Assembly: GCA_963677225.1 (NCBI GenBank)
Contig: OY781923.1
Span: 248,001-312,000 of the forward strand
DNA: 64,000 nucleotides
Direction: 5' to 3'
Source of the DNA: SABI01 sp028532915
GTDB lineage: Bacteria; Spirochaetota; Spirochaetia; Sphaerochaetales; Sphaerochaetaceae
The translations under genes were made by a program, and so were the position numbers. The number at the start of each line of letters is the position of its first letter. Position 1 is the first letter of the stretch. Under the pieces are notes generated by a model, which worked only from the letters and a program-made list of their open reading frames with translations, was not told the origin of the DNA and did not search any database. Below are positions 9,072 through 17,479 of this stretch, piece by piece.

Positions 9072-10679
9072 TTATTTCGTTAATATTTCACCGCGAAACA
9101 TATTCGCTATTGTCTGTATGACTGTATCGTCTTCTTTCACTTCTTTTTCTTCGGGCTTATCGATATCGAATACAACGGAGCCGTTGAATCCGCAATGCTC
9201 GAAGAACATCTTCTGAAATCTTTTCATTTCCTCTTTTGCACTGTCGAGAGCATATTGGGAGGAGAAGACAAGACGGAGAGAATCTCCGCCGTCCTCTACT
9301 TTCACCACCTGATGAAGCAGCAGTCCCGCACTGTCTCTCTGTTGGGCCATCTTTTGAATGAGAGAGCTGATCGTCTGCTGGTCTATATGTTCCCTCTTTA
9401 CCACCGGTTCGGGTTCGATGTTTTTCTGTATGACTTGTTCTTGTTCTTTTTCCTCGAGTTTCTGACGGACCGGTTTGACAGGGGGTGGTGTTACGGCTTT
9501 TTTCACAGGTGATACGTTCACCGATATTTCGCTGCTGTCTGTCAGAGTCCCTTTTAGTTCCCTGATCTGTTTGACCAAGGTGGCCGAGGAGGCCATATTG
9601 GCCAGATTCAGCAGGCGGCTTACTGCAAGCTCAAGTTCGAAACGGGGGCTGATCGAATACCGTATATCTTTGTAGAGCTGAAGGAAATAGTGGAGTGCAG
9701 CTTCCAGCTGCTCCTCATTATAAGATGCAATGACGCGGTCAGAGATGTTGTGTACCTGCATTCCGAGGATCGATTCGCTTCTGATATTTCTTTTGATGAG
9801 CAAAAGAGATCTGAAATATGATGCGATATCTTTGATGCACTGTTCTACGGAAATCCCCGAATCAAGCAGCTGTTCGAGCAGAACAAGCGCCTGTTCTCCC
9901 TGATTGTCGCATACGTGCTGTATCAGAGTATTGATTGAATCAACTCCCGCTATTCCCAGTTTCTTCAGAATCTTATCCAGAGTGATCGTTCCTTCACTGA
10001 AGGATAGGATCTGGTCGAAGAGGGTGTAGGCATCTCTCATCGAGCCTGTCGCTTCCTTTGCAATCCAGAAAAGAGCATCATCTTCCGCTTCGATACCCAT
10101 TTCGTCTACCGTCTCTTTCAGAACGGTTTTTATCGTCTCGAGCGGGATGAGCTGGAAATTGAACTGCTGGCATCTCGATCTGATGGTAGCCGGAACTTTA
10201 TGGGTCTCCGTCGTGGCAAAGATGAACAGAACGTATGATGGAGGCTCTTCGATCGTTTTTAAAAGAGCATTGAAAGCACTTGTGCTGAGCATATGAACTT
10301 CATCGATGATGTATATCTTGTAGCGTGAGCTTTGAGGAGGGAAGAGCACTTCATCCTTGATGATCCTGATATCGTTTACTGAAGTATTGCTCGCTCCGTC
10401 TATCTCGATGACATCGGTCGAGTTTCCGGCCGTGATTTCCCTGCATGAAGGACAGACACCGCAGGGGTAGGGAGTCGGTCCTTTCTCGCAGTTGAGAGCT
10501 TTTGCCAGAATCCTTGCCGACGAAGTCTTTCCGACACCTCTGGGGCCGCTGAAAAGGTAGGCATGTGCGAAACGTCCTGATTCAATCGAGTTCTTTATCG
10601 TGGAAACAACGAATTCCTGACCGACGAGAGTGTCGAACAGCTGAGGTCTTCTCCTGGTTGCAGTTACTTCATATGCCAT
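9072..10679 (-). CDS. dnaX: DNA polymerase III gamma/tau subunit
   Basis: A 535-residue DnaX, the clamp-loader ATPase. Residues 1-230 carry the AAA+ domain: Walker A GPRGVGKTSSAR (about 45-56), a four-Cys zinc module (CEKGPTPYPCGVCPSC), Walker B IIDEVHML, sensor I FATTETHKVP and the SRC arginine-finger motif RSRCQQF. The middle third is the collar region for clamp-loader assembly; the last 170 residues, rich in Lys, Glu and Pro with a hydrophobic end, are the tau-type tail that touches polymerase and helicase. I see no clear programmed slip site for a short gamma form. An AGGAGA 8 nt upstream supports ATG 10679. The SRP RNA gene lies just upstream in the same direction. Confidence 0.95.
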   Translation of the reverse strand: MAYEVTATRRRPQLFDTLVGQEFVVSTIKNSIESGRFAHAYLFSGPRGVGKTSSARILAKALNCEKGPTPYPCGVCPSCREITAGNSTDVIEIDGASNTSVNDIRIIKDEVLFPPQSSRYKIYIIDEVHMLSTSAFNALLKTIEEPPSYVLFIFATTETHKVPATIRSRCQQFNFQLIPLETIKTVLKETVDEMGIEAEDDALFWIAKEATGSMRDAYTLFDQILSFSEGTITLDKILKKLGIAGVDSINTLIQHVCDNQGEQALVLLEQLLDSGISVEQCIKDIASYFRSLLLIKRNIRSESILGMQVHNISDRVIASYNEEQLEAALHYFLQLYKDIRYSISPRFELELAVSRLLNLANMASSATLVKQIRELKGTLTDSSEISVNVSPVKKAVTPPPVKPVRQKLEEKEQEQVIQKNIEPEPVVKREHIDQQTISSLIQKMAQQRDSAGLLLHQVVKVEDGGDSLRLVFSSQYALDSAKEEMKRFQKMFFEHCGFNGSVVFDIDKPEEKEVKEDDTVIQTIANMFRGEILTK

Positions 10680-10735
10680 ACTGATTCTCCTAAGTGACCT
10701 AACATATCATACACCCTCGAGGAAAAAAAGAAAAA

Positions 10736-10858
10736 CCCCCTCGGGCGAGATAAATCACCTGCGTCTCATCATTTGTTCACTTACCGCTGCTACCTTCCGG
10801 TCCTGACGGGGTTGGGTGAAAAATGATAGCACAGAATCTACCATCGGCACCAAGGGGG
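10736..10858 (-). ncRNA. ffs: Small SRP RNA (4.5S type)
   Basis: The minus strand contains GTCAGGACCGGAAGGTAGCA near 10790-10810, the conserved helix-8 core of bacterial SRP RNA that binds Ffh. The flanks fold back: CCCCCTTGG at the 5' end pairs with CCGAGGGGG at the 3' end (9 bp), and TCATTT pairs with AAATGA nearer the apex. This gives one long hairpin of about 123 nt with no Alu domain. A T-rich run (10722-10735 as read on the minus strand) follows the closing stem and serves as terminator. The gene sits between tRNA-Ser(GGA), 3 bp away, and dnaX, the same neighbourhood as Bacillus scr-dnaX. Ends are set by the closing stem and may be off by a few bases. Confidence 0.92.
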
Positions 10859-10861
10859 AAA

Positions 10862-10949
10862 CGGAGAGAGAGGGATTCGAACCCTCGGAGCCCGGTTAGA
10901 GCTCACACCCCTTCCAAGGGTGCACCTTCGACCACTCGGACATCTCTCC
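10862..10949 (-). tRNA. tRNA-Ser(GGA)
   Basis: An 88-nt class II tRNA on the minus strand: acceptor GGAGAGA/TCTCTCC with discriminator G, a long variable arm (GAGCTC...GGGCTC region), T-loop GGTTCGAATCC and an anticodon loop TTGGAAG read as GGA, which decodes UCC/UCU. The 3' CCA is not encoded. Last tRNA of a five-gene cluster, immediately before the SRP RNA. Confidence 0.95.
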
Positions 10950-10973
10950 AATGAGTCGATGTAAGAGAAGCAA

Positions 10974-11061
10974 CGGAGAGAGAGGGATTCGAACCCTCGG
11001 TACCAAAACATGGCACAACGGATTTCGAATCCGTCTCCTTCGACCTCTCGGACATCTCTCC
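10974..11061 (-). tRNA. tRNA-Ser(CGA)
   Basis: An 88-nt class II tRNA with the same GGAGAGA acceptor stem and discriminator G as its neighbour. Anticodon stem ACGGA/TCCGT encloses loop TTCGAAA, anticodon CGA, which reads UCG. The variable arm is long, as expected for serine. CCA is not encoded. Confidence 0.95.
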
Positions 11062-11081
11062 ATGCGGCATCAAGCCGATAT

Positions 11082-11155
11082 TGTAGCCAAGAGGATTCGA
11101 ACCTCCGACCTCCAGATCCGCAATCTGATGCTCTATCCAGCTGAGCTATGGCTAC
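11082..11155 (-). tRNA. tRNA-Arg with anticodon GCG
   Basis: A 74-nt class I tRNA: acceptor GTAGCCA/TGGCTAC, discriminator A, D arm GCTC/GAGC with A20 (an arginine identity base), T arm GGAGG-TTCGAAT-CCTCT. Stem TCAGA/TCTGG encloses loop TTGCGGA, so the anticodon is GCG, which pairs with CGC and by wobble CGU. Most bacteria read these codons with an ACG anticodon edited to inosine, so GCG is unusual. All stems pair, so a broken gene is unlikely. Confidence 0.92.
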
Positions 11156-11187
11156 AGGTCTACTTCAATGAAGATAGACAAAAAAAA

Positions 11188-11274
<87 letters not shown>

Positions 11275-11318
11275 AAGGAACAGGTAAAATACATTACAGT
11301 CCTTAATTGTAAAATTCT

Positions 11319-11403
11319 CGGAGAGAGAGGGATTCGAACCCCCGGAGACTCGCGCCTCAACGGTTTTCAAGACCGCCTCCTTCGACCGCTCGGACATCTC
11401 TCC
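11319..11403 (-). tRNA. tRNA-Ser(TGA)
   Basis: An 85-nt class II tRNA, first in the cluster. Acceptor GGAGAGA/TCTCTCC, discriminator G; stem GCGGT/ACCGT closes loop CTTGAAA, anticodon TGA, reading UCA and by wobble other UCN codons. CCA is not encoded. A near-consensus promoter lies 14 bp upstream of its 5' end. Confidence 0.95.
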
Positions 11404-11416
11404 AATCAGGATTCCC

Positions 11417-11445
11417 ACTATAGTGATACCATCATTTTTTGTCAA
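11417..11445 (-). promoter_or_regulatory. Promoter of the tRNA-ffs cluster
   Basis: On the minus strand TTGACA (11445-11440), a 17-bp spacer and TATAGT (11422-11417) match the sigma-70 consensus almost perfectly and point into tRNA-Ser(TGA). The tRNAs are 20-45 bp apart with no terminator between, so one transcript may run through all five tRNAs and the SRP RNA. Confidence 0.85.
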
Positions 11446-11557
11446 GTAAATCATCCTATTTACAGGTGATATTGTCGAAAGAGGGCCCTTCGAATGAATG
11501 TTGATCAACCTTGACAATATGGCTGTATCTGACAATGATAGATGTATTGGAGATACT

Positions 11558-12811
11558 ATGGCCAGGGTGAAAATGCAAAAGCTGAAAGCCTCGAAGATGG
11601 CTCAGCAGGCAATCGATAGAGTCGCCCGTCTGATTGAGATGTTCGGCCCGCGACTGGTAGGGGATGAAGCAACCGATCGTACGAGTGATTCTCTGCATGA
11701 AGAATTGTCTTCATCTTGTGATTCTGTTTACAAGGAACAGTTCGAAGTCCATCCAGATGCGTTTCTCGGGTGGATTCGTCTGATGGTGCTCTCATATCCT
11801 GTCGCCGTGGTGATGCTCTGGCTGTCTCAGCCCTATCTTTCTCTTATTCTTCTGTGCGGGGGAATATGGATAATGGTGACCGAGTTCTTCTCTTATCGTG
11901 AGACGATCGACCGCTTCTATCCGAAAAAGACGGGAACCAACATATACGGTGTGATCGAACCTCAAGAAGAGGTGTTGCAGACTGTCATCTACAGCGGACA
12001 TCATGACAGTGCCAAAGTCTTCAGTCTCTTTGTGAACAATCGGCAAACATACCTGCCTAAAGTGATCAGTGCACTTCTATCGTACGCCTTTCTGACACTG
12101 CTTTCACTGATTGAAACGTTTCGTCAGCTGTTTCAAGGGACGTTCTTTTCTTTCGGATCTGTTCCCGCTGTGATTCTCGTTCTCTACATTCTCGGGACTG
12201 CGGCGACATATGCTGTTTCTCTTCTGTGGTTCTTCGAAGGAAAGGAAGGCTCTCCCGGAGCAGGTGATAATCTCATCGCATCTTCGATCGGTGTCGAGCT
12301 TGCCTCCTATTTCAGACAGAAGCGGATGCAGGGAGAGGCTTTGAAGCATACCCGAGTCATCATCGCCAGTTTCGATGGTGAAGAGGCGGGACTGAGAGGG
12401 AGCAGGAATTTCTTCAGCCGGCATATTGATGATCTGTGCAGCGGAAAAACCTACCATTTCAATGTCGATTGTCTGTATGACCGGTCGCATATGACTTTTT
12501 TGACCAGTGACCAGAACAACAGAGTCCCGCTTTCGCAGCAGATGGCCACCGACTGCGTGAATATCGCCAAATCGATGGGATATGAGGCTAAAAGTCGGAA
12601 GATCGCGTTTCTTACCGGCGCAACTGATGCTGCCGAGTCGGCAAAAAAAGGGATAGAGGCGACGACCCTGATCGCAATGCCCTGGAATAACAGTGAACGT
12701 TCAGAGGTCTACCATACACCGGACGATACTGTCGAACAAATCGATGAAGTCGCAGTCGAACAGACTGTCTCGATCGCAATCAGGTTTATTGAACGTCTCG
12801 ATACGGACTGA
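11558..12811 (+). CDS. Membrane-anchored M28-family metallopeptidase
   Basis: A 417-residue protein combining a two-zinc M28 aminopeptidase domain with three or four membrane segments inserted before and between its halves (LMVLSYPVAVVMLWL, LILLCGGIWIMV, and a pair after the first metal motif). Metal and catalytic motifs in order: SGHHDSA, GAGDN, DGEEAGLRGS and YHTPDDTVE, which supply the His/Asp/Glu/Asp/His ligands and catalytic Glu. It probably trims peptides at the membrane. A promoter TTGACA (11511-11516)-17 bp-AATGAT puts transcription start near 11546, and GGAGA precedes ATG 11558, so I reject the longer frame from 11498. It converges on yigZ with a 26-bp overlap. Confidence 0.8.
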   Translation: MARVKMQKLKASKMAQQAIDRVARLIEMFGPRLVGDEATDRTSDSLHEELSSSCDSVYKEQFEVHPDAFLGWIRLMVLSYPVAVVMLWLSQPYLSLILLCGGIWIMVTEFFSYRETIDRFYPKKTGTNIYGVIEPQEEVLQTVIYSGHHDSAKVFSLFVNNRQTYLPKVISALLSYAFLTLLSLIETFRQLFQGTFFSFGSVPAVILVLYILGTAATYAVSLLWFFEGKEGSPGAGDNLIASSIGVELASYFRQKRMQGEALKHTRVIIASFDGEEAGLRGSRNFFSRHIDDLCSGKTYHFNVDCLYDRSHMTFLTSDQNNRVPLSQQMATDCVNIAKSMGYEAKSRKIAFLTGATDAAESAKKGIEATTLIAMPWNNSERSEVYHTPDDTVEQIDEVAVEQTVSIAIRFIERLDTD

Positions 12812-13382
12812 CGGTCCCGTTCGTCAGATTGATGAGATGTTCTTTTACCATATCCTCGACTGACTTCTCGCAGGTGAGCGTCAAAGTCACATCACTCAGA
12901 AATGAGCATTCAATCTCCCGCTGATACTCTTTCAGATACATCGAAACCCGATCATAATGCTCATAGGGTATCGAAAAGGAGAAGGTCGCGGTGTCGACCA
13001 GTTCTTCGGAGGCTATGTTGTTCACTACCAGATGAGCTGCTTCGGTATAGGCTTTCACCAGGCCGCCGGTTCCAAGGAGCGTCCCTCCGAAGTATCTTAC
13101 GACGCAGACGATAATGTTGGTGAGACCGCTTCCTTTCAGAACTTCAAGCACGGGACGTCCTGCAGTGTTTTTCGGCTCTCTGTCATCGCTCGCGCTGAGA
13201 AATTCACCTGTTCTGCCGATGATCGCCGCATGTACGACATGATTTGCCTGCGGGTGTTCTCTGCGGAGAGTGTCAATGATCGGTTTTATCTCTTCTTTCT
13301 GATCGATATAACGGCCGATGCCGATGAAGCGTGACCGTTTTATCTCGATCTCATCTGTATATGATTGTGTAGGAACTCTCAT
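12786..13382 (-). CDS. YigZ/IMPACT family protein
   Basis: A 198-residue member of the YigZ (UPF0029/IMPACT) family. The N-terminal domain has the diagnostic KRSRFIGIGRYIDQ start, HPQANHVVHAAIIG, DDREPKNTAGRPVLEVL and VVRYFGGTLLGTGGLVKAY; the C-terminal domain (about residues 135-198) is the small ferredoxin-like YigZ domain with IPYEHYDRV. The biochemical role in bacteria is unsettled; eukaryotic IMPACT acts on translation control. ATG 13382 is preferred over the earlier TTG at 13400 because AGGTG precedes it. It lies 27 bp after the Nudix gene on the same strand and is probably cotranscribed. Confidence 0.9.
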   Translation of the reverse strand: MRVPTQSYTDEIEIKRSRFIGIGRYIDQKEEIKPIIDTLRREHPQANHVVHAAIIGRTGEFLSASDDREPKNTAGRPVLEVLKGSGLTNIIVCVVRYFGGTLLGTGGLVKAYTEAAHLVVNNIASEELVDTATFSFSIPYEHYDRVSMYLKEYQREIECSFLSDVTLTLTCEKSVEDMVKEHLINLTNGTVSPYRDVQ

Positions 13383-13409
13383 TTGCACACCTGAACACAA
13401 AAGAGGAGT

Positions 13410-14336
13410 CTATTCTTCTTCCGTGTCGTCAATCGTTTCGATCTGATGCGAGAGCATCCTCTCTCCGTCAAAGATGAAACATCCGTTTACCCGCATTCCT
13501 TTGATTGCGGGAGGAAGCCACAGCACGTCGTCTTCCCACATCTTGTCATACGGAAGTTCGTCGACTTTGCACCAGAAGGGAAGAGCTTCGTCGGTTTCGA
13601 TAAGTTCGCCTTCGTATTCGCCGGCAAAGAAGATATAACCGCGCATCTTCAGCCCGTCGGTGAACTGGAAATCCAGACGACCCTTGTAGGTGACCGAAGG
13701 GACACTCAATCCTGTTTCTTCCGTGATTTCCCTCATCGCGGCCTCATCTGCCGTTTCGCCCTCTTCGATGTGGCCTCCCGGAGCATTGATCAGCCCTTTT
13801 CCCAGCCCTGTCTTCTTGTGGATGAGCAGTACCTGATCATCTACGAACAGGTAGGTGAGAACGGCGACTTCGGTCGGTTCCCACTCATCCCAGTCTATCT
13901 GCTGCACATCGGTGTATTGGGAGGGTGTGACGATAGTCTCTTCGGGTTCTATGGCCTCTTTTTCATCACTGATGGTTTCAGGATGTTCTTTGGCGTAGCA
14001 TTCGTCACAGAGATTGTCATCGAAGTTGACAATCTGGGTGAAGTTCAGTTTAACTCCGCATTGCGCACAGGTATTTCTGAACAGGAGTATGCGTTTGCGG
14101 AAGGGATAGGCGATGGCCACCGTGAGAGCGAGAGCCGGGACAGCCAGATAATGGGGCCATCCTCTGGTGATGATGATGACAATAAAGACTTGCCAAAGCA
14201 TCGCCAATGAGGCAATGATAAGAGTGGCGATCCGTTTGTTGTTACTTCGTGGGACATGTTTTCTCTGATACATGTTTATCACCAGGATGGCAACGAGAAA
14301 CCAGAGATAATTATTTGCGATTGTTTCGAGTATCAT
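13410..14336 (-). CDS. Membrane-anchored zinc-ribbon Nudix hydrolase
   Basis: A 308-residue three-part protein. Residues 1-90 carry three hydrophobic segments; then comes a four-Cys ribbon (CAQCGVKL...CDECYA); the C-terminal 150 residues are a Nudix domain with the complete Nudix box starting GGHIEEGETADEAAMREI and ending TEETG. The tail FWCKVDELPYDKMWEDDVLWLP is typical of MTH1/MutT-like 8-oxo-dGTP or oxidised-nucleotide pyrophosphatases. Cleaning the nucleotide pool is the likely role; why it is tied to the membrane is unknown. ATG 14336 is chosen because TTGATT-17-TACTGT ends 7 nt before it (leaderless pattern); a TTG at 14372 is the alternative. Neither has a Shine-Dalgarno. Confidence 0.75.
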   Translation of the reverse strand: MILETIANNYLWFLVAILVINMYQRKHVPRSNNKRIATLIIASLAMLWQVFIVIIITRGWPHYLAVPALALTVAIAYPFRKRILLFRNTCAQCGVKLNFTQIVNFDDNLCDECYAKEHPETISDEKEAIEPEETIVTPSQYTDVQQIDWDEWEPTEVAVLTYLFVDDQVLLIHKKTGLGKGLINAPGGHIEEGETADEAAMREITEETGLSVPSVTYKGRLDFQFTDGLKMRGYIFFAGEYEGELIETDEALPFWCKVDELPYDKMWEDDVLWLPPAIKGMRVNGCFIFDGERMLSHQIETIDDTEEE

Positions 14337-14467
14337 GGTGTTGACAGTAGCCTTATGATAGGGAAAAATCAAGGGGATGATCTGACGTCATCATGAATTT
14401 CAGGCAATGGAGCACTCCGCTGCCGGCACATGGAATATCAGATCAGTTCATGGAGGAACAAAATCAT

Positions 14468-15142
14468 ATGATGAAAACAGAAGAGATAGCGAAATATATC
14501 GATCACACCTTACTTGCGAGTAATGCTACCGAAGACAAAATAATCCAGCTGTGCAGTGAAGCGGTCGAACATTCATTTGCCTCGGTGTGTGTGAACAGCT
14601 GCTGGACAAGCGTATGTGCGCGGCAGCTCAAAAACAGTGATGTGTCTGTCTGCACTGTAGTAGGATTTCCTCTGGGAGCCATGAAGAGCGAGAGCAAGGC
14701 ATTCGAAGCTGCACAGGCGATCGCCGATGGAGCCGATGAGATCGATATGGTCATAAATGTGGGCTTGCTGAAACAGGGAAGACTTGATGCAGTCGAAAAA
14801 GATATCGCTCTGGTCAAAGAAGCATGCAAAGATAAACTGCTCAAAGTGATCATAGAGACATGCCTGCTCAGTGACGAGGAGAAGGAAACTGCCTGCCGCC
14901 TTGCGATGAATGCGAAAGCCGATTTCGTGAAGACTTCGACGGGATTCTCGACCGGCGGTGCGACAGAGAAGGACGTTGCTCTGATGAGATCTGTCGTCAA
15001 GGATGCTCTCGGGGTGAAAGCAAGCGGAGGAGTGAGAAGCTACGAGACTGCAGTTGCGATGATCAGCAGCGGGGCCACCCGTCTGGGAACCAGCAGCGGT
15101 ATCGCTATCGTTCAGGGAGCTTCGTCCGATGGTGCGTACTGA
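14468..15142 (+). CDS. deoC: Deoxyribose-phosphate aldolase
   Basis: A 224-residue DeoC, which splits 2-deoxyribose 5-phosphate into glyceraldehyde 3-phosphate and acetaldehyde. The TIM-barrel motifs are complete: YIDHTLL at the start, CTVVGFPLGA, DEIDMVINVGLLK, VIIETCLL, the Schiff-base lysine in DFVKTSTGF (about residue 151) and VKASGGVR with its second active-site lysine. GGAGG 11 nt before ATG 14468 sets the start and gives the standard family length; the frame is open to 14393 without a binding site. It overlaps the thymidine kinase-like gene by 14 bp, so the two are coupled and begin the nucleoside salvage block. Confidence 0.95.
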   Translation: MMKTEEIAKYIDHTLLASNATEDKIIQLCSEAVEHSFASVCVNSCWTSVCARQLKNSDVSVCTVVGFPLGAMKSESKAFEAAQAIADGADEIDMVINVGLLKQGRLDAVEKDIALVKEACKDKLLKVIIETCLLSDEEKETACRLAMNAKADFVKTSTGFSTGGATEKDVALMRSVVKDALGVKASGGVRSYETAVAMISSGATRLGTSSGIAIVQGASSDGAY

Positions 15143-16286
15143 TGGCATTCAGGTTCTTCCCGACGACTTCCTTAAAAGTCTCGGGTTCCCTTCTATCACC
15201 GTTCATGAGACTTTCACCCATTTCGATTTCACCTTACCGGGACGGAGAGTTCTGGTAATCGGTCCGATGGGGTCGGGAAAGACCGAGTTTTCGGCAAGGA
15301 TCTGGAGAGATGCCGCGATCGCACAGAAGAAAAGTGATGTTATCAAAGCTCTCACCAGTACCAATGGTGTAGACAGAAGAAAGGTCTTCTTTGTCAGGTC
15401 CCAGATTGACGGCCAGCGGTTCGTCGATTATCCGAGTGACGCGCTTGCGTACCGCAACGGATATGTCCGCTGCGGAGAGAATATCGCTCATATAAGAGAT
15501 TCGTTCGGTCTGGAGCAGGTCCTTGCCGACCATCCGGATATCGGAACATTCATCATTGATGAAGCTTCCTTTTTCGATGAGAGAATCGCATACGTAGTTC
15601 GCAATCACTCTCTTGAAAGAGGGATCCTGTTCATCTTTCCTACGCTGATTCTCAATTTTCGTCGTGATATCTTCAACTCGACAGCGCGTCTCATGCTCGA
15701 TATCGCTACCGATGTCATTCCGCTTACTGCCTATTGCGAGCATCCCGACTGCATGAAAGATGCGTTTTATACCTACCGCTATTACAGTGTCGATGGAAAG
15801 GAATGTCCAGCACTCTTTTTCGACCCTCTGATCATCGTCGGAGGAGATACTCACAAGAACGACGCTCTGAGTCCGAATTACTGCTCAAGATGTGATGAAC
15901 ACCATTACCTTCCCGGGAAGGAATACACGTTCTTTCACCTCAAGCCGCTTGGAGAAAAAACCACCCACGGAGATGAGAAGCCTCTGCGGCAGGAGATGTA
16001 CAACCTTACTCATGACGTTGAGAAATCTGAATTGTACAAGCACATGATCGAGCGTTACGGGGATAGAGAGGATTCTGGGATCTTCATGAATGCTCTGCTT
16101 CCCGGGGCTCTTGCGGAGAAGGCTCTGATCTATCTGTTCTGCGAACAGAATCTGATCACCGAGGATCTGCTGGTACGGTTCGCGTTCGATCTCGATCTGG
16201 ACAGGGCCTATATGACTAAAGTCCTTTCTGACAATCTGCGGCCTGTGAGTTTTGATCAGCCGTTATTATCTCCTGTTTTGTCATAA
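15129..16286 (+). CDS. Thymidine kinase-like protein with C-terminal extension
   Basis: A 385-residue protein whose first 270 residues follow the type II thymidine kinase plan: P-loop GPMGSGKTEF (about 46-55), Walker-B-like FIIDEASFFDE (about 140), then AYCEHPDCMKDAFYTYRY, IIVGGDTHKND and NYCSRCDEHHY, matching the kinase's zinc ribbon and nucleoside-binding lasso. Ordinary type II enzymes have about 190-230 residues; here there is extra sequence around the P-loop and a helical tail of about 110 residues that I cannot place. Salvage phosphorylation of thymidine or another deoxynucleoside fits the deoC and nucleoside-transport neighbours. ATG 15129 lies inside deoC, indicating translational coupling. 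Confidence 0.75.
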   Translation: MVRTDGIQVLPDDFLKSLGFPSITVHETFTHFDFTLPGRRVLVIGPMGSGKTEFSARIWRDAAIAQKKSDVIKALTSTNGVDRRKVFFVRSQIDGQRFVDYPSDALAYRNGYVRCGENIAHIRDSFGLEQVLADHPDIGTFIIDEASFFDERIAYVVRNHSLERGILFIFPTLILNFRRDIFNSTARLMLDIATDVIPLTAYCEHPDCMKDAFYTYRYYSVDGKECPALFFDPLIIVGGDTHKNDALSPNYCSRCDEHHYLPGKEYTFFHLKPLGEKTTHGDEKPLRQEMYNLTHDVEKSELYKHMIERYGDREDSGIFMNALLPGALAEKALIYLFCEQNLITEDLLVRFAFDLDLDRAYMTKVLSDNLRPVSFDQPLLSPVLS

Positions 16287-16311
16287 TCGGAGGCATTTTA
16301 TTCTCTTTGAT

Positions 16312-16360
16312 TTGACAACAATTCCCTTGGAGGCTAGAATATGATATTATCGTATATCAT
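16312..16360 (+). promoter_or_regulatory. Promoter and inverted repeat ahead of the nucleoside transport operon
   Basis: TTGACA (16312-16317), 17-bp spacer, TAGAAT (16335-16340). Directly after the -10 box lies ATGATAT-N6-ATATCAT (16341-16360), a 7-bp inverted repeat covering the expected start of transcription. It is a candidate operator for a repressor of nucleoside uptake; no such repressor adjoins it. Confidence 0.7.
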
Positions 16361-16372
16361 AAGGAGAAACAC

Positions 16373-17452
16373 ATGAAAAAAATTGTTGTTGTTCTTTGCG
16401 TTCTTTTGGTTCTGACCACATCATTGTTCGCTCAAGGTGACATGGAATCAGGTGAACAGTTGTTGAAGGTCGGCATGGTCACGGATGCCGGAACTATCGA
16501 TGACAAATCATTCAATCAGGGAACTTGGGAAGGTATTCTGAAAGCTGAGGAAGAAGGCCTTGTCGAAGCAAAATATCTCAAACCGTCAGGGACAACCGAG
16601 GCTGACTATCTCAAAGAGATCGGAAACCTCTACGATGCAGGTTATCACTTCATCGTTACTCCGGGATTCAAATTCGAGACAGCCATCTTCGAGGCTCAGG
16701 ACAAATGGCCTGATGCCAAGTTCGTTATTCTTGATGGTGAACCCCACTCAGCTGACTACTCTGAATTCAGAATCGAAGACAATGTCGTAGGTGTCTACTG
16801 GGCGGAACAGGAATCAGGGTTCCTCGCCGGTATCGCAGCAGCTCTTCAGGTTGAAGAGGGAGAATTCGGATTCATCGGCGGAATGGAAATTCCGGCAGTC
16901 CAGAAATTCAACTGGGGATTCCAGCAGGGAATCATGTATGCGAACGAGAACCTCGGAACAGATATCATGCTCAAAGCAGAAAATGTTATCTATCAGGGTT
17001 CTTTCGATAACGTTGCTGCAGGACAGCAGATCGCTGCCAGCATGTTCGACAAGGGTGTCGACGTGATCTTCGCAGCCGCAGGCGGCGTCGGTGTCGGTGC
17101 GATCAATGAAGCAAAGGCAAGAGCAAAAGCCGGTCAGGACGTCTGGATCATCGGTGTTGATGTTGACCAGTATCCTGAAGGTCTTTACACAGACGGCAAA
17201 TCAATTATCCTGACAAGTGCTATGAAATATCTTGACAGAGCGTCGTACGATATGATCAAGCATGAACTCGCCGGAACGTTCCCGGGCGGAACGACTCTGA
17301 GACTGAATGCTACCAATGACGGTATCGGTATTCCTGTAGAGAATCCTAATCTTGATGCTGATGTCGAAGCTAAAGTTGCCGAGATGTATCAGATGCTGAA
17401 AGACGGATCTATCACTGTTGCTGACACACAGATCTCAGGTCTTTACAGATAA
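16373..17452 (+). CDS. BMP/PnrA-family nucleoside-binding protein
   Basis: A 359-residue periplasmic binding protein of the basic membrane protein family, which in Treponema (PnrA/TmpC) binds purine nucleosides. A signal peptide (VVVLCVLLVLTTSLFAQ) is followed by KVGMVTDAGTIDDKSFNQGTW, the family hallmark with the ligand-contacting Asp and Asn/Phe. Later come EQESGFLAGIAAAL, FIGGMEIPAV, VIFAAAGGVGVGAI and IIGVDVDQY. There is no lipobox Cys at the cleavage site, so unlike PnrA it looks like a soluble periplasmic protein rather than a lipoprotein. AAGGAGAAAC precedes the ATG. It heads an operon with the ATPase and two permeases. Confidence 0.93.
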   Translation: MKKIVVVLCVLLVLTTSLFAQGDMESGEQLLKVGMVTDAGTIDDKSFNQGTWEGILKAEEEGLVEAKYLKPSGTTEADYLKEIGNLYDAGYHFIVTPGFKFETAIFEAQDKWPDAKFVILDGEPHSADYSEFRIEDNVVGVYWAEQESGFLAGIAAALQVEEGEFGFIGGMEIPAVQKFNWGFQQGIMYANENLGTDIMLKAENVIYQGSFDNVAAGQQIAASMFDKGVDVIFAAAGGVGVGAINEAKARAKAGQDVWIIGVDVDQYPEGLYTDGKSIILTSAMKYLDRASYDMIKHELAGTFPGGTTLRLNATNDGIGIPVENPNLDADVEAKVAEMYQMLKDGSITVADTQISGLYR

Positions 17453-17479
17453 GTAATTATAAGAACGTTGTTTTGTTCA

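Noticed and set aside
9072..10679. Programmed frameshift in dnaX
   Set aside because: No A-rich slippery heptamer with a following stem-loop is evident near the domain III end; the frame is open throughout.
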